From assembly GCA_942159475.1 (NCBI GenBank), contig OW804099.1, forward strand, positions 12,584,119-12,648,118: a DNA stretch of 64,000 nt. Reading direction: 5' to 3'. This document shows, piece after piece, positions 45,201 through 54,389 of this stretch. Within the stretch, counting starts at the first letter, position 1, and the number at the start of each line of letters is the position of its first letter. This stretch comes from Sthenelais limicola (Eukaryota > Annelida > Polychaeta > Phyllodocida > Sigalionidae). The notes beneath the pieces are model-generated. The model ran no database searches, was not told the DNA's origin, and worked only from the letters and a program-made list of their open reading frames with translations. Made by a program: the position numbers and the translations under genes.

Positions 45201-48200
45201 CTTCATACTTGGAGCAGATGCAGCGTATACGGATAAACTGACTGTAGGGGAGACTTTCCTTACATGACCTCCAATGTGCGGAGGAGTAGTGGAGGAAATT
45301 GTTCATGTCCGTTGGTTTGCAATACAGATCTGTATACAGGCTTCAGGAGACCAGGTCTTTGGTGACCCAGGTGTCCAAGAAGCTGACTCTGGTGACAGAG
45401 ATCTTGGAGGTGAACTTGATGGTCGGGTGGACTTCGTTGAGATATCGGATGAAGGTGTCCAATTCCTCTCGGCCATGGTCCCAAATCAGTAGAATGTCGT
45501 CGATGTACCGCGCCCACAAACGTGGTTGTAGGCGGTAGTGGTACACAAACTTCTCTTCTAGGTAGTCCATGAAGATGTTAGCATATGTCGGGCCAACGCG
45601 GGTTCCCATGGCTGTACCCCCCACCTGGAGGTAGTGTTTGCCATTGAAACTGAAGTTGTTCTTCTCCAGTACTAACGCCAGTAGCTTGATGATACTGGTG
45701 TTGCGGAGATCATTTGAACATGTCTCTCCCCACCTTCTGTGGGTGCGTAGACACGCCTCGACAGCCCTCTTCCCTTCATAGTTACGGATATTAGTATAGA
45801 GGGAAGATACATCTAGGGAGACCAAGAGGGTTTCTGGTCTCAATTTATCCAATTTGGATATTAAATTAACTAGATGCATGGTGTCTCTGATATAAGACTT
45901 GATCTTGGGCACAAGGGGGCCCAAGTAGAGGTCTATATAACCGGAGATTTTCTCGGTGGGGCCCCATTACCTGAGACAATAGGTCTGCCCGGGCAGGGGG
46001 ACTTGTTTTCTTGTACTTTAGGAAGTAGATAGAACTCGGGGGTTTTGTTGGTATCAGTGTTCAACATTGCTAGAGTTTCATCATCGATCTCGCCATGTTG
46101 GTTACAGTTGGTGAGGATACGGTTTATCAGTACATTATGCGAATGTGTCAGGTCAGACTGTTGTTCTAGGTAAAACTGGGTGTCCCCTAGTTGTCTGTTA
46201 CCTTCAGCGATGTATTCGTCTTTCGACCAAATGACCATCGTGCCGCCTTTGTCTGCGCTCTTAATCACGATTGATGAAAAAAAATAATAATAAACAGGGT
46301 TAATATCAGAGAAACAAAATTAAACGGTAAACGTCCTTTTTAAAAAAAGGTTCCTTCGTTTCGTTCATTTATTATGAAATATTTCTGGTGGGGCTATTCT
46401 TCTAAGATATTTATTTCGTTTCTATTTACAGATTGGATGAAAGCTTGTGGCCAGCACTTATCATTCAAACAACTGTCTGTGGAGGATTTGGCTGGCTTGC
46501 TGCAGCACTTCTATGCTTAGATTTGCAAGAAAAAAGATCTGGAAGAATATAGCATATCATCCCTTATGCCCATACGTTTGGCACTAAACAGACATCTAAA
46601 TGATCCACCCTTTATGAGGAACATTAACTTGACGTCAGATACAGCCTTTACTTGTGCAACCAGACTCAACTAACTCAAACAGATGTGTGACTAAAGCCAG
46701 ATGTGTGACGACCTGTTTGCAGGAAACACATTTAAAGATTGCAATGTAACTGTTATATTTAAGTAAACTGATTCCCTGTTACCGTCGTGTCAAAAGTAGG
46801 ATAAATCGCAAGACAGACACTCAGGGAAAGGCAAGCGGCAGAGACACTGATTAATGAAAGTTAATTATTTTTTTTACACGAACAAGCAAACCAAACTATA
46901 GTGTTCACAGAGACACATTTAGTATTCCTTCCAGTTGTAACTCGACACGTCTGTTATTTGTTTAGTGGTGTGCCCACACTATTGTTAAGTCCAAGTTATG
47001 TCCTGGATTAACTTGGTATCTTTATTGTATATCGGTGCTGGTTTACAAATTATTATATTCACCCTCGGTCACCAGGATGACAGTTGTTCATTTTTTAATG
47101 TTGCACTTTTTGCGAGAGAAAGATTCAGGCTAGTTCTACAATGCTAAATGTTATGATAAACTCCCATTGTTTGAAAAAAGTTTTAGTGTACTCTTGATCG
47201 ACAAAATTAGAAATATTGGAACAGGAAAGGACCAGAAACCATTACACTTCAAAATTAGAGAAAGAACAAAAAAAAAAAAATCAATCGCCAGAATTTGAAA
47301 ATAAGGGAATTTTGACAAACGCGCTGCTATAAATAAGTAAACCCAATTTGGGGACCCGGAATTTGCAGATACTCAGGCGAACATCGCCTTCCACGACAAG
47401 GCAATGCTTTAGGCATGGGACACCGGTCATGTGACAAAAATATATTGACATAGCTATCCTACTGAAATCTTTAGACTCGCGTAAAGCGCGCTGCAGCGGC
47501 AGCAAGAGCGGTACAACACTAGGCTCCCATATTCGGTCTACCGACACACGCTAGATGTCGCCACCAACTTACCGAGAATAAGCATTGCGCGTTACCTTGG
47601 TTTGCCACCAGATGGACACCCAGTCAATGGCGAGCGAAGCAGTAAACAGGGCTAGTGAGTCGGCTTAAAAGTCTCCATTGTGTTAGGAGGGCATAAAGGA
47701 CGAAGCAGAGGGAAAGTAGACATGTTTGTTTGATTTTGCATTTTCTGGGCTACTTGTGATATTAAAAACGGTAACGGTAAAAAGGTTTTACATGCCGTGC
47801 ATTGATGACATGGCAATCGCCGGATGCGACAGGGGTGGGCTCCAAGAGCTATAGAGCCCGGCCGACTACCGATCTATGGCGTTGGACCAATCACAGTGCA
47901 AGATTCGTTCAGGCGGAACAGGTCAGCAGGGTTCTATAGAGAACAAAAACATCCCAGAATCTCATCAAATCGAGTCTAAAGTATGTTAGTTAAATATATT
48001 CCTTAGGATAACGTTGGATATGCATCAATATTTATGGATGTATTTACCCATTACAGATGAAGACAGCATCAAAGAGCTGGGTTTCCTCCACTTGTGAGCC
48101 CCGCTCCCGGGTGGTGACCTCCCACCTCTCTGGCCCTGCCTCCTGCTGTACTGGTGCAACCTGCACCACTGACGTCCTCAACTGGAAGAAGACAGATACA

Positions 48201-49506
48201 TATAAAGATGGAATGCCACAGCATTGGGTGTTTATTATACTTTTCTAGTGGGTAATATGGAATGCCATAGGCTACAGCATTGGGTGTTTATTATACCTTT
48301 GTTTTGGGGACTATGGAACGCCATAGGCTACAGCATTTGGTGTATATTACACTTTCTAGTTTTCACATGGGAAAAAGCATTGTCAAGCATTTTCTCCTTA
48401 TCAATGGGCATTACTAATGTTGCATAGATTATAAGATGGTTCAACATGTTGGCCGCTCCTTTTATTACTTCACAGGGATGTTAATCCTTGCAATGTGTTC
48501 CTGAGTGTGTTTGGAATTCAGGTGACAAGATCCAGTCTTGTATTTTCCTATTTATACCCCAACTTTGGATGTGCAGCTTGCTTCCTGTGTAGATCTCAAT
48601 GAACATCCCCTGACCAGATGCCAAAAAAGTAAAACCTAAGGTTTCCCAGTAGGAGCACCAAAGGCACAAACCTTAAAAGAACCCATATTGAGGCAAAGTC
48701 AGGCTAGCATCAAACATGTGGTCCCTGGTGGTGCCTTACCTTGATATATTGCCTGAGCTTGTAGTCATCAGCAAAGTTATTGAGGTACTGCAGCACCTCC
48801 TCCCTCATTACATTGGACCGCGGGCCCTCTGGGACTGGGTATCCAGGATACAACATAATCTCCTTGGGTAAGTTAGCCCTGGCAAGCAAGCATAAAACAG
48901 TAATAATCATGTATTCAGACACATCTTAACTTGGATGTAGCTATTATTTCACTCCTTATTGCACTTGATTCAGGATTATTCTAGTACTAAATCTTGAATT
49001 AACCCTCAAAATACATCATTGACTAATATTTAGTGAGTGTTTACCCTTCTCTCTTACCCAGGACCATTCTAAAACAAATGACCAACAGATTTTATTCAGT
49101 ATCAATTCCATTTTACTTTTACAAATATTACAATAGAATTAACAGAAATAAAAGAGCTGGATCTTTGGTCAGGCACCTAAAGTCTGATAACTAATTAGCA
49201 TTTAAGGCCTCATGAGTAGTTGTGAAGCCCAACCCTGCTTACAGTAAGATTGCCTATTGCTGGCTTACCTCATGCTGTGGTACAGCAAGATTGCCTATTG
49301 CTAGCTTACCTCATGCCGTGGTACATGGAGGAGTGTAAGGGGAAGCCCTCCTCATCTGTGCCTACCCGGTCTGTGTACACCCATGTACCTCCCACCTCAC
49401 CTGCCTGCTCATAGGCCACCGGTGTATACATGGAGGGCTGCTCAGTCAGTCTCCTTAGTGCTGCCAGCCCTGCCGCCCCTGCTCCTATCACTGCCACTCT
49501 CTGCAT
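36209..49506 (-). CDS. FMO-B, flavin-containing monooxygenase, six coding exons, 424 codons
   Basis: This is the paralogue of FMO-A with the same exon sizes and phases. Exons (read leftward) are 49310-49506, 48740-48878, 48048-48181, 40263-40440, 39615-39929 and 36209-36520. Exon 1 has 'VAVIGAGAAGLAA', exon 4 'FTGQVLHSHDY' and 'VVGAGISG', and exon 5 'VILYCTGYHY'. The frame is intact. The last exon is 15 bases shorter than in A and C and ends Ala-Val-Glu-Cys, so the C-terminus is changed. Exon 4 ends in a GTCAGC donor (GTAACC in A). Intron 3 has grown to 7.6 kb through a transposon insertion, so splicing may be affected. Exons 4 and 5 resemble FMO-C more than FMO-A. The gene appears functional, but expression cannot be judged. 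Confidence 0.9.
36952..37425 (+). mobile_element. TSD-flanked 474-bp insertion with hammerhead-like motif
   Basis: The insertion is flanked by a 12-bp direct repeat GAATTAATTTTA (36940-36951 and 37426-37437). The matching sites in unit 3 (near 59465) is uninterrupted. Near 37276-37301 it has CTGATGA, then GAGC...GCTC, then GAAAG, resembling the core of a hammerhead ribozyme as found in Penelope-like elements. I see no coding sequence. It is probably a 5'-truncated retroelement end; the class is inferred. Confidence 0.55.
37651..37724. repeat. (CCCTCCCTCT)n microsatellite in FMO-B intron 5
   Basis: About 74 bases of near-pure pyrimidine CCCTCCCTCT repeats. Unit 3 has a much shorter version near 59706. 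Confidence 0.85.
38157..38721. mobile_element. 565-bp MITE with TTAA target duplication
   Basis: Ends are CTCATTGAGGACGGG and, inverted, CTCATTAAGGACGGG. TTAA flanks both sides (38153-38156 and 38722-38725). Units 1 and 3 have the empty site ('ctattaaagg'). TTAA duplication is typical of piggyBac and Kolobok transposases. Near the right end a unit with a GCTGCCTGCAGGCAGC hairpin followed by ATCCCGTCC occurs twice, and a variant (GCTGCCTTGAGGCAGC) a third time. It has no coding capacity. Confidence 0.85.
40411..40540. repeat. 65-bp tandem duplication across the FMO-B exon 4 acceptor
   Basis: The block starting 'atctcagggaccagtggttc' at 40411 recurs at 40476 with period 65. It contains the first bases of exon 4 and its splice acceptor ('ttttacttcag' on the gene strand). 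The downstream copy (40411-40475) continues into the full exon; the upstream one is an orphan acceptor. FMO-A and FMO-C have a single copy. Confidence 0.85.
40704..40825. repeat. 122-bp palindrome at the left end of the 7.3-kb transposon
   Basis: Arms of about 42 bases (starting 'AATAATTCCCTCG', continuing with a T-run and 'CTGCTTGCGGGTATTG') are reverse complements around a centre starting 'gagggaagttcgagggctt'. That centre word is shared with the palindrome in FMO-A, but the inner arms are different. Confidence 0.9.
41640..43380. other. First intron of the Crypton-like gene
   Basis: AT-rich with many homopolymer runs of A or T. No coding or repeat feature is recognised. The words 'gtcttcgtcacg' recur near 42428 and 42065. 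Confidence 0.35.
44143..44167 (-). ncRNA. Hammerhead ribozyme core in the Penelope-like element
   Basis: On the minus strand the core reads CTGATGAG, then a 4-bp stem II (GGGT, loop, ACCC), then CGAAAC. This fits the conserved hammerhead core CUGAUGA...GAAA. Penelope-like elements are known to carry such ribozymes near their termini. Stems I and III are not obvious by eye, so activity is uncertain. Confidence 0.6.
44659..46268 (-). pseudogene. Penelope-like RT, with GIY-YIG endonuclease largely deleted
   Basis: Reading leftward, 46268-45933 has the family's N-terminal 'IKSADKGGTMVIWSKDEYI', 'TPEFYLLPKV' and 'GRPIVSGNGAP'. The frame 45924-45343 has 'LLVSLDVSSLYTNI', 'GTAMGTRVGPTYANIFMDYL' and the catalytic 'RYIDDILLIW'. 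After a shift, 44937-44659 has the Cys-rich linker 'CKRKGCPYCPK'. It then jumps to 'ENKWIHRLKTCSPMGMNVMD', the end of a GIY-YIG domain, so the GIY and YIG core is missing. Penelope elements use RT plus this nuclease for target-primed insertion. This copy cannot cut. Confidence 0.85.
46681..47800. other. Right part of the 7.3-kb transposon, no coding seen
   Basis: AT-rich sequence with an A-run near 47270. The catalytic half of the recombinase would be expected here, but I find no frame that resembles it. Confidence 0.4.
48205..48350. repeat. Minisatellite in FMO-B intron 2, three units
   Basis: This is the paralogue of 10190-10450, with 'ggaatgcca' or 'ggaacgcca' near 48210, 48259 and 48315. 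It has three units against five in FMO-A. Confidence 0.75.
49240..49325. repeat. Two-unit form of the exon 1 donor minisatellite in FMO-B
   Basis: One 41-bp unit ('cttacctcatgctgtggtac' then 'agcaagattgcctattgct') and a partial unit precede the genuine exon 1 boundary. It represents the short state of the array expanded in FMO-A. Confidence 0.85.
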
Positions 49507-49579
49507 GTCTCTGGAACATATACATGTGGTGATGTTGCTATAAGATTATTAGATCATGTTGTTATAAGATTTACTGATT

Positions 49580-50903
49580 AATGTATGGAAGGGGATAGGA
49601 GCCATGAAGTATTGCTGATAATACCACAAGGTTATGAGTGGTGTTAATGTACCGTAGGTGATAGGAGCCATGAAGTATTGCTGATAATACTACAAGGTTA
49701 TGAGTGGTGTTAATGTACCGTAGGAGATAGGAGCCATGAAGTATTGCTGATAATACCACAAGGTTATGAGTGGTGTTATTGTACCGTAGGAGATAGGAGC
49801 CATGAAGTATTGCTGATAATACCACAAGGTTATGAGTGGTGTTAATGTACCGTAGGAGATAGGAGCCATGAAGTATTGCTGATAATACCACAAGGTTATG
49901 AGTGGTGTTAATGTACCGTAGGAGATAGGAGCCATGAAGTATTGCTGATAATACCACAAGGTTATGAGTGGTGTTATTGTACCGTAGGGGATAGGAGCCA
50001 TGAAGTATTGCTGATAATACCACAAGGTTATGAGTGGTGTTAATGTACCGTAGGAGATAGGAGCCATGAAGTATTGCTGATAATACCACAAGGTTATGAG
50101 TGGTGTTATTGTACCGTAGGAGATAGGAGCTATGAAGTATTGCTGATAATACCACAAGGTTATGAGTGGTGTTAATGTACCGTAGGAGATAGGAGCCATG
50201 AAGTATTGCTGATAATACCACAAGGTTATGAGTGGTGTTAATGTACCGTAGGGGAGAGGAGCCATGAAGTATTGCTGATAATACCACAAGGTTATGAGTG
50301 GTGTTAATGTACCGTAGGAGATAGGAGCCATGAAGTATTGCTGATAATACCACAAGGTTATGAGTGATGTTATTGTACCGTAGGGGAGAGGAGCCATGAA
50401 GTATTGCTGATAATACCACAAGGTTATGAGTGGTGTTATTGTACCGTAGGGGAGAGGAGCCATGAAGTATTGCTGATAATACCACAAGGTTATGAGTGGT
50501 GTTAATGTACCGTAGGGGAGAGGAGCCATGAAGTATTGCTGATAATACCACAAGGTTATGAGTGGTGTTATTGTACCGTAGGGGATAGGAGCCATGAAGT
50601 ATTGCTGATAATACTACAAGGTTATGAGTGGTGTTATTGTACCGTAGGGGAGAGGAGCCATGAAGTATTGCTGATAATACCACAAGGTTATGAGTGGTGT
50701 TATTGTACCGTAGGAGATAGGAGCCATGAAGTATTGCTGATAATACCACAAGGTTATGAGTGGTGTTATTGTACCGTAGGGGATAGGAGCCATGAAGTAT
50801 TGCTGATAATACTACAAGGTTATGAGTGGTGTTAATGTACCGTAGGGGAGAGGAGCCATGAAGTATTGCTGATAATACCACAAGGTTATGAGTGGTGTTA
50901 ACA
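49580..50903. repeat. 66-bp minisatellite, 20 units, upstream of FMO-B exon 1
   Basis: Twenty near-identical 66-bp units run in tandem, each with 'ggagccatgaagtattgctg' and 'ataccacaaggttatgagtg'. FMO-A has one unit at the paralogous place (about 17471-17535). As 66 is a multiple of three, a 448-codon minus-strand frame and a 301-codon frame run through it; they reflect periodicity. The array lies in the presumed 5'UTR intron or upstream region. Confidence 0.95.
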
Positions 50904-51720
50904 AAGCAATGGTTCATCCAAACCCCTCCCCCTGCTCAGGTTCTCCACCAGATTGTTATACTATTGATATATCAATTCTGTAAGAGAATTGTGTGATCCA
51001 CTTTGCAACAGCTGAAGGCTTTGCCATGATTTGCTTTGTCATAGTGGGAAGCCATTCCACTATATTTTGTGTACGATTTTCTAGGGAATAGGGGTTCAAA
51101 AATGGTTTCAATTTAAATTTACACCCACTTGTTCCCCACCTGTTTATGTCTGACTTTTCATAAGAATGTAACTGGACAACCAGCCAGCATGACTCAAAGA
51201 GGTTCAACACTGCTCATAGACTCATAGGTCTATTTTGAACCAATTCTACTTTCAGTGCTTCCAATATCTAGACGAATCGTTGCCCCATGCGAAAATCATT
51301 TTTGCCGTAAATAAACACAAGCTTAGTGCTGCCACCCATGCCGTCACCAATCAAAAGGGAATTGCATCAATAACTATATGTGTGAGTTTAAAAGAAATCT
51401 GAGTCCCAGATGTGAAGACATTAGTGAAATTAAAAAATAAAATGACTCAAAAATGAGACAAATATAAAAAAGCTGCCTGCACTGGGACTCAAATTCCAGT
51501 GTCCAGTTTGGCACTTAGATTTGGTCTTAGATGCCAACCACTTGACCATAGGGGACTCTAGAGAACATTCATGTAAACACTGGGCATACCCATTGATGCA
51601 TCACCTTTTAGGTTTTCTTTAATTCCCCCATTCTCCCCATGGTGCATTGGAATGGGGAAATACATTTTAAATGTCCCTATGTTAGCCGCAGGCGATTTAG
51701 TAATTCAAATTAATCATAAA

Positions 51721-51990
51721 CTGCCGCGGTGGCCTAGTTGGGAGAGCGTGGGACTCTCACTCAGCAATGATGCCCTGCGAGCGGGAGGTCTGGGGTTCAA
51801 TCCCAGGCCGGTGCCGAGTAGAGTGAGTTTTCATCCTGGGTCCCTCCCAAAGGTTTCTCACTTGAAAGGCATTCAGAAAATGTTCGAAATTCGAAATTCC
51901 AAAATTCATGGTCCCCGACGTAAAGCTGTAATTGTAAAGGACTATGGCCTATATCCACGAATAGTGGTGTGCCAGCGTCGTTAAACAAAT
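51721..51990 (+). mobile_element. tRNA-derived SINE
   Basis: The head has an A box (TGGCCTAGTTGGG) and a B box (GGTTCAATCC) about 60 bases apart. The tail has 'ggtccccgacgtaaagctg' and 'gccagcgtcgttaaacaaa', resembling the conserved tails of marine invertebrate SINEs. Unit 1 lacks this sequence. The target-site duplication is not clear. Confidence 0.7.
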
Positions 51991-52303
51991 GCCTTCCAGG
52001 CCATATATTATATTATTATATTATAAAAATATACCATGCATCTGCAATCTATTTCTCTAATTTGCGAATGCAAGACTTCTAGAGAGGCTCACAGGGCAAG
52101 GGTTACTAGGCACCATCTTTATATATACATGAGGCCCACAGACTCTACATGTAAGCAATAAAATCAATTCATAAATTAGTTAATCACGCATCAATGTCAC
52201 AGCACCACTGATTAATACCATTGTTCCACCCTTATGCTTTTCATTTAGCAAGGAATTGGCATCTGTCAATCAAATCCTAGAAACTTGCTTCTTCCCTGTT
52301 TTT

Positions 52304-52437
52304 ATAGCAAATGGCACTCTGTTCAGGTTTAAACTGATTGAGACCCATCAGAAAATGGGACAAACCCCGAAGAGGTGAGTTCCTGTTTTCTGATGGGTCG
52401 CGATCAGTTTGAACCCAAACAGAGTGCCATTTGCTAT
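52304..52437. repeat. 134-bp inverted repeat, intact in unit 2 only
   Basis: The arm 'ATAGCAAATGGCACTCTG' ... 'GACCCATCAGAAAA' is matched by its reverse complement across about 30 bases. Unit 1 retains only the right arm (18338-18397), so it has lost the left arm and loop, or unit 2 gained them. Confidence 0.8.
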
Positions 52438-53876
52438 TCATTACACACTCTATTTGGATGTTAAAATGTTTAGCCTATAGTTTAGCTCGAGGAGGCTTGA
52501 TACACTGCAATTTGTAGGCCTAAGGTACATGGTCGGGACAACATCATTTGTAACAGCTTTGTAGGACAGGCCTATGCCGCGCCAATGAGATTGCGTCTTT
52601 GCCCAAACTATTCACATGAACAATTTGGATCAACTGCACTGCACCCCCAAACTGCACCTTTCTAACTGCTCACATGTGTAATAATGCACTAAAAACATGC
52701 AAAAACATAATATAATCCCTTGATGAAACTAGAACTGTCTATCTGCCATGAGAACACAAGTATGCAGGATAAGTGTGTTAGATTGTGTAAACTTTATCAC
52801 CGTATGGTTCCGCCCCCTTGTGTCACCTCCATCCATCTTCAATATGAGCGGAATGGCCTCAACAGAGTAGTCCCTAACAGCGATGCATTAATCACCATTA
52901 ACATGAAATCCTTAAGAACAAATCTGCTTTATATTAACCATTATATAAATCAGAACATATTTGTGGCTTATTAACAATAAACAGTGACCAACATAAACAT
53001 ACCTGGTTCTCAGGTGAATTACAGCTTGCTATGGTGCGGTAGGTTACCTGGACTAACCTTTAGTGCATGACCCACTAAACCTTACACCCGGTGCAGAACA
53101 TCATTGATTTACTGATACTGCCAATAGGGGATGTAACCATGCACCCAATACAATTAAGTTACTTATCCTATACAATTAAGTCACTTATCCTATAACAGCC
53201 CTCTCCCTGTCCTCAATAATGTCAGGTACTATTACTAATACTATAACAGAGCCCTCTCCCTTTCCTCAATGTCAGTCACTAATACTATAACAGCCCTGTC
53301 CCTGTCCTCAATGTCAGTCACTTATCCTATAAAGATCTCAATGATTTTGTTTATTAGTCATGTTATAAATTATAATTATTTATTATTAGTCATATTAAGG
53401 ACATTGATTTATGTTGTATGCTAGTTTGTCTAATTTGTCAAATTTGTCTTAATATTTTCATGGTAACACATTAAAACAACCACCTTTCTTGGTTATGCAT
53501 CTTTTAACTTGTTAAATATTTGACCATCAGCCAATAAAAATGTCTAAAAAAACAACGGGCTTCTCCTAATCATATAATGAACCCCAAATAGTAAAGCTCC
53601 AAAATATAGACACTGGACTGCGTATATAAGTTTTAACTATTAATCTTGAAGTTGAGACTATTATTTAGTCTCAAACTAATTTGAACTTTGAGTGAATCAG
53701 TGATTTCCAATTTCTGATTGATTTACTTGCTGATAACCAATGTCACTGACTAATCCTGTGATAAACAACTCCCTTATATCAGCCATGCAGAATCCCTGAT
53801 TGTGACTGACCCATATAGTGTAGACATCTCATGAGGTATGAGGCTTATCTCGTCCTGGCAGGGGCTATTAGAGAGG

Positions 53877-54155
53877 AGGGAAAAGGAGAAGGTGGTGGAG
53901 GAGAAGAGACAGGGGAGGTGATGGAGGAGGAGGGAAAAGGGGAGGGGAAGGGGGAGGTTGTACAGGAAAAAGAGAAGGTGGAGGAGAAGGAGGAGGAGGT
54001 GGAGGTGGTGGAGAAGAAAGGAGGAGGAGGTGGAGGTGGTGGAGAAGAACGAGGAGGAGGTGAAGGTGGTGGAGAAGGAGGAGGCGGAGGTGGAGGTGGT
54101 GGAGAAGAAGGAGGTGGAGGTGGTGGAGAAGAAAGGGGGAGGAGGTGGAGGTGGT
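53877..54155 (+). repeat. G-rich GGA/GGT/GAA repeat, unit 2
   Basis: The paralogue of 19677-20066, shorter. The overlapping Glu/Gly or Ser/Pro frames are compositional. Confidence 0.85.
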
Positions 54156-54389
54156 GGTCCATGTTGACAGTTTTAGTCAGTTAGATTAAGCACCTGATCC
54201 ACTTAGCTGTACATATAACCTATTCGCATGACTGGGCTGTAGAGCGCCCTATGCAATATTTTCCCAAATTGCCACTTTGTGCAATAAACTGTCAAAATAT
54301 CAATACCCAATAATACTCAGGTCTACACCTAAGTTGGAGCATTGGTGAATGGTAATAATAATTAAGCTATATTTCAAGCCATCATATCT

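Larger units (their letters stand above)
43974..46286 (-). mobile_element. Penelope-like retroelement nested in the Crypton-like gene
   Basis: It is flanked by a 15-bp direct repeat, ATAATAAACAGGGTT (43959-43973 and 46287-46301). It encodes a Penelope-type RT on the minus strand and has a hammerhead motif downstream of the coding region. It sits in the intron between the third and fourth Crypton-like exons. The coding region has frameshifts, and most of the endonuclease is deleted. Confidence 0.85.
41316..46680 (+). pseudogene. Crypton-like (KIAA1958/DUF3504-type) recombinase gene, broken
   Basis: Proposed exons are 41316-41611 (ATG; 'GERVEAFLGGKWIVGKIW', a small basic/aromatic module, ending at a GTAAGC donor), 43383-43512 (contains a stop), 43681-43915 ('PPKQRKKSKSQGK', then 'TVANTAWGLKVF') and 46431 to about 46680. 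The last exon begins 'WMKACGQHLSF' and has 'LAGLLQHFYA', 'SLMPIRLALNRHL', 'DPPFMRNINL' and a stop within. This pattern is that of the N-terminal, SAM-like half of Crypton-type tyrosine recombinases and domesticated KIAA1958/QRICH1/ZMYM relatives. The catalytic Arg-His-Arg-Tyr half is absent. Exon joins are my inference from splice sites; the family call is moderately sure. Confidence 0.55.
40700..47979 (+). mobile_element. Fold-back-ended transposon with Crypton-like recombinase gene, in FMO-B intron 3
   Basis: Units 1 and 3 have an uninterrupted site here ('actcactgtagtaagtta'). The left end is a 122-bp palindrome (40704-40825) followed by 'TTTAGACGTGATTTTATG'. The right end is 'CTCATCAAATCGAGTCTAAA', its inverted counterpart, near 47961-47980. 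The same ends occur in the 953-bp element of FMO-A. The interior carries a four-exon plus-strand gene with a Crypton-like N-terminal recombinase region, and a nested Penelope-like element. There is no clear target-site duplication, as expected for tyrosine-recombinase insertion. Linking the gene to the ends is inference. Confidence 0.65.
50904..53876. other. Upstream region of FMO-B, no gene seen
   Basis: Paralogous to 17536-19676, with private sequence at about 51640-52380 holding the SINE and one arm of an inverted repeat. Another small private stretch near 53210-53300 repeats 'cctctccct...cctcaatgtcagtcact'. No convincing coding frame. Confidence 0.5.

Noticed and set aside
49571..50917. 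448-codon minus-strand open frame made of 22-residue repeats
   Set aside because: It exactly follows the 66-bp minisatellite; the unit length is a multiple of three and lacks stops in two frames. The single-copy version in unit 1 is not coding.
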